Assembly: GCA_902729315.2 (NCBI GenBank)
Contig: LR746267.1
Coordinates: 1,603,501-1,667,500, forward strand
From: Spirodela intermedia
Lineage: Eukaryota > Streptophyta > Magnoliopsida > Alismatales > Araceae
DNA length: 64,000 nucleotides
Direction of reading: 5' to 3'
Position 1 is the first letter of the stretch. Each line of letters opens with the position of its first letter. This document shows, one piece after another, positions 56,729-64,000 of this stretch. Made by a program: the position numbers and the translations under genes. The notes below the pieces were generated by a model. That model saw only the letters and a program-made list of their open reading frames with translations, made no database searches and was not told the DNA's origin.

Positions 56729-57052
56729 TCAACAGATCATTCGAATGCTCTTGAAGTCGTTAGGTCCACACTTGCGGGTCTCTTTCTTCAGATCATAGGG
56801 AGTGCCCTTGCACTGAGATTTTGTGTAAAGCCTGGCTGCTTGGCCTTGCGTGAATACGAAATGGAAGCCTGAGTGGTAGGCGCTGATGTCGAAGCACCCA
56901 CAGCCATTGATGTCTTTTGTTTTCCCGGCGCATGCAGGCCCGGAGAAGGCCGTTAGAGTGCTCGCCGACGCCAATTCAACGGCGGCGGCTGCGATGAGCA
57001 GGAGAAGAACAGCGGCGGCCGGGGTGGCGAGAGTTCTCTTGGTGTTTGCCAT
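56729..57052 (-). CDS. MiAMP1-like secreted antimicrobial peptide, strongly basic B-type
   Basis: 107 residues, intronless. Signal peptide residues 1-30 (MANTKR, Ala/Leu core, ELASA). The mature part of 77 residues reads STLTAFSGPAC, NGCGCFDISAYHSGFHFVFTQGQ, then KSQC, RKC and the ending KSIRMIC. All six cysteines are kept in B spacing. It differs from other B genes in having Ala for Gly before the first Cys and a Lys-rich loop (KGTPYDLKKETRK). I count 11 basic and 5 acidic residues, the most cationic member here and closest in character to classical MiAMP1. It has its own promoter, not the duplicated B promoter, so it may be an older single-copy gene. Confidence 0.92.
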   Translation of the reverse strand: MANTKRTLATPAAAVLLLLIAAAAVELASASTLTAFSGPACAGKTKDINGCGCFDISAYHSGFHFVFTQGQAARLYTKSQCKGTPYDLKKETRKCGPNDFKSIRMIC

Positions 57053-57130
57053 AACTTCTTCTGGGCCTGCGTGAGAGTTGTCAAGAACAAGAAGGATTTG
57101 GCAATGGCTTGCTAGTTTTGCCGCTGTCTC

Positions 57131-57138
57131 TATTTATA
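57131..57138 (-). promoter_or_regulatory. TATA box, gene at 56729
   Basis: TATAAATA on the minus strand, about 80 bases upstream of the start codon. Confidence 0.7.
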
Positions 57139-59139
57139 GGAGTATCGAAGGTAAAGGAGGTGATCTCGGAAGTTGAGTTCCATACGGCTCTTCCAAAATT
57201 ACGTTGGCAGCATTACGTGATATAAGCCAGTTCCCCTACGCGATTTAGAAAACCATACACATCTTCTAAGACGCGTGATGACGGGGAGCGGTCAATTTTT
57301 TATTCTCTGGCCTACTGGTTGTCATTTGACTGATTAATCGATTCAGGAATAGATCCCCATGTCTTGCTGTTTCACAACGTCTCCATCAGCAGCTTTACCT
57401 GTACTCGGCTATATGAAGGCATGACTGCGTGCTGAAATCTGATTCCCCCCGCTTGGCCTAGGCTCATCCGGTCACGCAGTTTCGTGTTACGGTTGGAGGA
57501 CTGGGTTTCTCCTGATTGTCCGCTGATCAAGCTACGAGCATACAGCTTCATTTGATCAATTATTATTTTACCGCCGTCTTAAACTATTTACAGCGGACAA
57601 TGTATAATTATTTCGTCGATGTGCGGTCCCCAGATCTCGCGGCAAAGCCAATTCAATTTATCCAATTAGAAAATTGTGGGTGCGGATGAAGGGGGATGAG
57701 GATGGCTACGTGATCCATCTAGTCGCTTACTTGTGGCTTTATTCTTTATCAACTAAGTAAATTCCACTGATCCCTGACGGGTTCCCTTGGAACTTGACCA
57801 TTTCTCGCCCCGGCAACGAATGTGCCGGTGTTGACGACATCCATGGATACTAGACATTGAAAAACCGATTTTCTGACTATCTTGAGATTTATTTACCCTC
57901 GTAATCCCCAGGACGCCAGTCATTTGCTCCTTTGAGGGCCCACCCCAACGATCTAAAATAACCGACGGTGCACTGAACGCACGCAGGTCCCGAAGCGGCC
58001 ACTGCTGCTCTACCTGATGGTATCATATCTCTGCTCCAATATGGGTGCTCCAATGAGTAAAGTGTTTTTCTTCAATTTTTGGCCGGTCTAGAAGACTACT
58101 TCGTTTGGGTTCTACCAAATCCCTAATGATACGATGGAACGTACTCGCGCTCGTCCGTTGAAGGTGAAAGATGGTTTGTTTTAAGGAATAATACAGGTTC
58201 TCCCGAAGAATTTATCAAATGTGTCGGTCTCAATTTGGTAGGTCCCGTTGACCTGCTCATCTGGTTCCATGGCCAGAACCTTATCCACACAACAAGTTTT
58301 AAATAAGGATAAGGACGGTATTGACGTGATGCCTTACGCCTGCGAATTAAGGCATATTCTAAGGTTATTCTCTTCGAAATTAAAATCTCACCTATTAACG
58401 CAGCAGCTTATTCTAGTGATAGTTGTTGCACCATCGTTCTCACACTACCGTTGATTCGCAACGGTAACTTTCATCATCCTATAAGCAAGAAGACAGTTCT
58501 CGCAGTAGTTGTTGACGTTATCGTCCGTTTAAATATTATGGAACTGTGAAAAATCCTCTATTCACCTATTGATCATCTTCGCTGCTTAAAGGCTTATCAA
58601 CTGGGTAATTCGTAAATTTGCACGGGGACGTGACGAACGTACCCTCTTAAGCTTCTAGGGAAGCCACTGACGCCTCATGTGATCCGCATTCGGCATCATG
58701 CTACAGGGTGGAATCGAAGGCGGAGTGCGTAGAGTGACAAAAAACTCCTCACGCTTTGTTTGACGATGTCTGGGGGACGCGTTAGACGGCCTTCGTGGAT
58801 ATTCCCATATTATCTTTGCCCTTAATGGTGTGAAGCAACCACCGTTCGCGCACTTGGACTTCAGAAAAAAGGGCAGGTTCGTGACTACCTTGCTGATCTC
58901 ATGTGGTTCCGCGCGTGAAACCTTCAGGAAAGGCCAGAAACGGGGCTTACATTAAATTAATCACCTTACATCATTTTTTAAGCTGGTCAGATCCTTATCC
59001 AGGAGCGTTTTTCTTCAATGGCCCAGAGACGTGGCTTACTTCTTGGCTCGCGCCCCTTGGAAACGAACCGCTCACCAACTTCCTCCAGTCAGGTGGTGCA
59101 TTAAATGGGAAGTGAGATCTGTCTAGTTTAGCATCGCAC
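57139..59139. other. Upstream region and spacer, no gene recognised
   Basis: No match to the duplicated B promoter was seen. The short frames at 58248-58454 and 58903-59115 have no motif. Confidence 0.45.
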
Positions 59140-61933
59140 CACGAAAACTATTGATTTCGTCCTAATCTTCTAACTGCTTCAAAGCAAGCCATAATCGAAG
59201 TAACTCAAGATTTTCTTTTTCAATCTCGTCGACAATATCATCCGTGAAACGACAGGCAGCTAACTACCACTTAACCTTCGGATCCCAATCCCACGAGTAC
59301 AGTTAGTACGTTGGACACGAGCGGCAAATGTTATCCTCGTCTACCCATGTGTCACTCACACCTACGCCAAACGATGCTACTCGCAGGGTAGTTTTCCCGT
59401 ATAAACTGTCTATTGTTCTACAGTATCTTATTCAGCGGATACTATGCGTATCTACATGCAATTTTGTGTTCCTCCTCCTTACGACGTTAGTGGGCACAAT
59501 TCTCAGAAGATCGTCATCAATTTTAGGGAAGAAATGCTGGATGGTTGATCGACATAAAGCTAGAAAATGACGACGTTGTTGTGGAGGATTGGTTTTATCG
59601 GCGGGCTGCTCCCAGATTTTCTGTTCCCGCGCTCTACATAATTTTCGACTGACTCTAAATCATACCAACATCACGTGATAATTTTCGACTGACACTAAAT
59701 CATACCAACATCACGTGGCTTCCCCGACGGTAGTTTCATAAAGCGGAGATGCGGAGGATGGTAGGTTATTTTTGCATTGGCTACTGCCATTCGACGGTAG
59801 TTCTTGGGACATGTAACAATACCCCAAAATCCCAAAGATTCTTCAGTATCTAGATTTTACGTTTATGAACCTTAGAAATTAGGTTTCTGCTCACGTATTA
59901 GCCCTCAACAAATCTCACCGTTTAAGGGTTCTGTTAGATTTTAAACATTTTAGGGTATCCATGAAATGAAAGTCACCTAAATCGTGAGACTTGAGTCAGA
60001 AGGAAGTTGATCACTCAACAAGTCTTCAGTTTCTCTTACTTGTCATTGACTGACGTTCGTGTCGACTTAAGATTGTTAGGTTATTCGAGAACTAGACGCG
60101 TCCCATTAAGCTTAAACAGCTCGGAGTCCTGCTCATAGTGTTTTTAACATCAGACGGCATTTGTTCCTTAGCGTGAGGATGCAGTGAACATTTCATTGAA
60201 CTAATTTAGTGAACTGAGGAGAAGTACGCTTGGGGTCCCCCTTCATCTCAGATGAAAGCTATGCCGTTAGCTTACTGAAGCTTGCCTGGATACCAATTCG
60301 GATTACTGGTCTGTAGCCGGCAAAGAAGAGACGCCACCTCGAAGTGTGCTGTAACCCATGCCCTCTAAAGTGCACCTTCGAAGTACGCTTGGGGTCCACC
60401 TTCATCTCAGATGAAAGCTATGCCGTTAGCTTGTTGAAGCTTGCCTGGAGACCGAAGTTCCTCGAAAGATGTATTCTGAAATGTGCATGTAAGATCAACA
60501 ACATCAAGTGCATCCACAGGATGGAGTCGAGTTATCAACAACAGGTACAGAAGAGTTAAAATGACATAAAACAGGTACAAGCATAGAAAGACTCCAAAAT
60601 TTTGCCATTCGTTTTTAATTGGGATGTAATGATTCGCGCTTTTGGAGGATCATTGATTTCCCTTAAATGTAATCATGAGCAATAAGCTTATTGTAGGGAA
60701 AATTTGTTCGCTTGGTACGTTCGTAAAGGATAAGGATCTGAGAACAGGAACTTTTACAAGCATCGTAAAAGGTTTCGAATGGTCTACATAAGGCTTAGAT
60801 TGTATGGACTATGTTACACGCACAATTAAATTAAGATGTTTTTAAAGTTATAAATAGCACCTCTATTTTAAAGATTGTAGGTACAATTTTATTAATATAG
60901 AATTTCTTGAACTAAGAACAGAATGGTCAAATATTTGTCACAAAACTACCCGTTTTGAATTTATTTCGACTTTGGGAATATTTTAAAATTTTCAAAAACA
61001 AATTTTAAGTATTGGCAAGGTGCTACGTAACGACCGTTGGAACGAGGATAGGCAAACGATCTTGCCCAGATTTGACTCTGTGAGATAGATAATTTCTCCG
61101 TCCTTCAGGACAATCCTAGAGACATTTTTTATTATATTTCAAAATTAAAAACCATGGATCTATAATACCAAAACGGGCTTCATTCTAGTGTATTTAAAGG
61201 GTCTATGCTGCAAAATGTGTTACGCTAGAATCAAAGATTAAACGATGCAACTTTGGTAAGAAACTCACTTTACTATCCTTGTTTCGTCGATGAGTAGAAG
61301 CTATGCTTCAATTGATACCTCTTTACTTGTAACCGCGTGCCACCTGGATTGACGAAACCATTGAATGTCTGAGCTTAACTCTGTCAACGTTAGGTTGGCT
61401 TGATGAACTTAATGGCAGTAACTATGATTATGGGAAAGATCGAATGGAAATGCTTATATCTAGGGTAATCACTGCAGCTTATAACCAGGCCGCGGCCCAT
61501 CTCCTAGAACGCATTGGGAAAGTGTGTGTTTGAAATCGGAAAGTATGCTTGGACGGTACTCGCCAGAGAAGCCCTTGAAACCCAAGAAGAAAAGAGTGCT
61601 TTCTTTTACCGCAGATGCAAAAGCCTTGGATGTCGCGTACGATCTGGTGAGCCCACCAGATGATCTTCGCCAGCCAAGAGGTCAGGTCAATTCGTGTTTC
61701 GTTGAAAGCAATCGAGTGAGATTTCTCAAAGGAACCACACTAAACCGATCCCTGGAATGAGGCAAACACCCCTGTAGTTTATTCATGAGGACAGAAAGCA
61801 TGTTTATTCAACGTTAGACGGCTGCCGTGATCCTTTATTTCATAGGATGTATTTATCGGGTTCTTTTAGTACATGATAAGACCACTAACTCGAAGTCAGA
61901 TTAGTGGATAGATCACAACGAACAAGATCACGC

Positions 61934-62244
61934 TTAGCATAGAATGCGGACGCTGTTAAAAATGTGGAACCAACAATAGCGAACGCGCCAGAAGATGGGA
62001 ATGTAGAAGCCAAGGCAGCCTGTGTTGAGGTAGAACAGGCCGACCTGGCGCGCCGAGTAATTGAAGAAGTAACCTCCCTTGCAGCCTGTGAAGTTGTTGC
62101 AACCACATCCCCAAGTTACGTTGTTCCCAGCGCAGCCTACTACCGAGTAAGCAGTTAAATTGCTGGCTGAGGCCGGGCGGCTGCGATCAGAAACAGGAGA
62201 ACGGCAGCTGCCGCTACAACTGAAGTCTTGCAGGCGGTGGCCAT
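61934..62244 (-). pseudogene. MiAMP1-like subfamily C pseudogene
   Basis: The family start ATG is at 62242-62244. The signal peptide reads MATACKTSVVAAAAVLLFLI, then a deletion of about 7 bases relative to the 46854 gene shifts the frame and a TAA follows within ten codons. The mature domain (SNLTAYSVVGC to NSVRILC, ending at 61934) stays open in the other frame. That frame also has an upstream ATG at 62258-62260, but it would give a non-hydrophobic leader. A seventh cysteine has appeared (TGCKGG for TGYKGG). With the damaged TATA box this is very probably a recent pseudogene. Confidence 0.85.
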
Positions 62245-62329
62245 ATCCTTTAGGGGACAACGGCAGGACCTAATAATATGAGCTCTGGGGCACGTCAGGG
62301 GGAAAGAGGATGCTTGTAGCCTTTTGATG

Positions 62330-62342
62330 AACTGCTATTTTG
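62330..62342 (-). promoter_or_regulatory. Damaged TATA site of the C pseudogene
   Basis: Where the intact C gene has ACTATAAATAG, this copy reads CTACAAAATAG on the minus strand, so the TATA core is lost. Confidence 0.6.
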
Positions 62343-63430
62343 TAGTAAGTAGTGACCCGGCCCCGATCCGTGAAATTTACTGTAAGTAGTTGAATGGTGC
62401 AGAAAGAACTACGTGCGTCGTCGCAAGTGTCAACAGATTTTGTTGTATATTCTGCCATCAGTGCTAGATGTCAACCTTCTACTCTGATCCCATCACCTAG
62501 AAGATATTAAGCTGACAGAGGGATTTGAATTTATGGCACGCCGCTCATTTAAGTCGTTCATTAATACCTTCAAATCCGCACATCCACTTGTCCCTTTCTA
62601 TTTAGCCACTTGTTGTGATCTGCCAGATGACTGTTCACACACGGAAAATTTTCGTAGTCTAATATTTTTCAGTAATCCTGTTCTGTTTTGACGTTACAAG
62701 GGCTGCCGCTTCTGCGGTGCTGCGCTGTGTGCCCTTCCACGCAGCTCACAGTTCGAATATAGGGTGAAGATTGCTTGTTAACGATGATCTGAGTCGAGAT
62801 GTACGACGAATGGTGGCGCTCTCTTCGTCTCCAGTTATCTATTTCGTCCTATTGCCTGGTTTCTATTTGTGAAATATATACGTCCGTATCTATTATTACA
62901 TCTACAAAACGGCAATAAACAAGCAGGAACTGACATTGCGAAAGCAGGAACCCGTATTAACTGGCTATTGACTTCATCCTAACCTTGCTTAAAGAATGTC
63001 ATACTCAAAGAATCTCGTCAACGCCAATCCGCGAAACTATTCGCGCCTGGGTACCACGTAGCCATCAGAGTTTCTTCCCGGGCGGTAACATCCGTGAAAC
63101 GACAGGTGGTTGGCCACGAGCGGCAAAACATTATCCACGTCTATACCTGTGCCAGCCACACCTACGCCGTACTAGGGTATTCGCAAGGATTTTTTATCCT
63201 GAAAACCGTCTACGTCGATTGGAGGCGGGCGGAAGGGGGGGACTCTTTCTACACTATTCTGGAGGGACGACCAGCGGATATCATGCGTAATATTGACATA
63301 TTTCGCTCCATACGACGTGAGTGGGCAAAATTGTCAGAAGATCGTCTTTATTGTTGGAGACGAAATGCATCATTGTTCATCGACGTGAAGCCTGATACCC
63401 CGACGGCATCGCTTTTATTCACCTGCTGTT

Positions 63431-64000
63431 CACAGACATGCTGCTAAGGGGCTCGACGTAACTTTTCTCCGTTGTAACTTTATGCTTCAAGTTATAGTTA
63501 CTTCCGATTCTCTTTCAAAAAGTTAAAGGGTCCGATTAGATGATACGTAAATAATAAATTAATGTACCAATAAATCTCCAGTGCATCTATATTTTTCATA
63601 CGGCGCTTTCATTAGTAGAGTTTCCGAGAGATGCGAGATTGGAAGTTAGCACTAAATTTAGTTCTCACAATTCTATCCAAGTACATAGGTAAGGAAATAA
63701 GAAATTTACAGATAAGAATAATGCACTGTTTATGTCACAAATTTGCTTATCACATTAGAGTCGTAATGGTGCAGAAAGTAACTAGTTTATAATGTAGCAT
63801 GCTACGCTCGCTAATCACCATCAAAAATAAGCATTGAAAGGCGTTCATTATTACCTTCTTGTCCTTGCGTCTACTTGTCCCTTTCCATTAAGTCACTTGT
63901 TGTGATCTACCAGATGTGTGTTCACGTACAGATAATTTACTAGTGTCATTCTTTTGCATTAATCTTTTTCAGTTTTGACGCTACTACGTCTGCTGCTTCG
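63431..64000 (-). repeat. Partial extra copy of the C upstream region
   Basis: Bases about 63830-64000 match 62545-62710 in the same orientation ('cacttgttgtgatct.ccagat' and 'gttttgacg' blocks). No C gene lies to the left at the expected distance, so this is another orphan upstream piece or the edge of a further unit beyond the window. Confidence 0.5.

Larger units (their letters stand above)
59140..63430 (-). repeat. Inverted segmental duplication, right arm (broken C unit)
   Basis: Inverted match to 45760-49690, with the C pseudogene at 61934-62244. Includes an internal tandem duplication: the block around 'tacgcttggggtcc.ccttcatctcagatgaaagctatgccg' occurs near 60224-60290 and again near 60380-60450. 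A 45-base repeat also occurs near 59640-59715 ('attttcgactgac.ctaaatcata'). Confidence 0.7.

Noticed and set aside
62245-62260. Alternative start giving an intact 108-residue C protein
   Set aside because: It would remove the hydrophobic leader that every other member has. The true start is present but frameshifted, and the TATA box is damaged.
1-64000. CRISPR arrays, operons, rRNA or phage features
   Set aside because: None seen. Repeats are irregular and dispersed, and gene structure is eukaryotic.

Overview
This looks like a stretch of a seed-plant nuclear genome. Genes are sparse and intronless, each with its own TATA box and AATAAA signal. GC-rich coding islands sit in AT-rich DNA full of decayed Ty1/copia retrotransposons. 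There are no operons or bacterial features. I cannot name the species. The gene family present, the MiAMP1-type (beta-barrelin) antimicrobial peptides, is known from Macadamia, conifers and scattered other plants.

The window is essentially one cluster of MiAMP1-like genes. I count 14 loci: eight intact genes of 104-109 residues (12040-12369 -, 13589-13918 +, 16333-16647 +, 22973-23290 -, 36911-37228 -, 39006-39320 +, 46854-47171 +, 56729-57052 -) and six pseudogenes or fragments (2433-2755 -, 4175-4294 +, 8940-9110 +, 10855-11169 +, 28896-29225 +, 61934-62244 -). All encode a signal peptide of about 27-30 residues and a mature domain of 76-79 residues with six cysteines. They fall into three subfamilies: A (STLTVFEGPGC start, acidic), B (STLTAFSGPGC start, basic) and C (SNLTAYSVVGC start, aromatic, no acidic residue).

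Layout: 1-1.7 kb, a recurrent non-coding module and a copia integrase remnant; 1.7-6.3 kb, an A pseudogene, a cysteine-less B fragment and a B promoter without its gene; 6.3-10.1 kb, C-type flanks and a C pseudogene; 10.1-17.1 kb, B pseudogene, divergent A pair and B gene; 17.1-22.9 kb, AT-rich with a decayed copia; 22.9-29.4 kb, B gene divergent from an A pseudogene whose promoter is split by a 2.9 kb copia element; 29.4-36.7 kb, repeats and another decayed copia; 36.7-41.4 kb, divergent B pair and a second gene-less B promoter; 41.4-45.7 kb, repeats and LTR remnants; 45.8-49.7 kb and 59.1-63.4 kb, an inverted duplication of about 4 kb carrying an intact C gene and a broken C gene; 49.7-59.1 kb, AT-rich spacer with one further B-like gene.

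Working model: the intact genes are secreted defence peptides, probably controlled by WRKY factors, since B promoters carry a conserved paired W-box. The cluster has grown by segmental and inverted duplication of gene-plus-promoter units, with frequent gene death, promoter orphaning and retrotransposon insertion. Function is inferred from family resemblance and was not tested. Boundaries of repeats are by-eye estimates.
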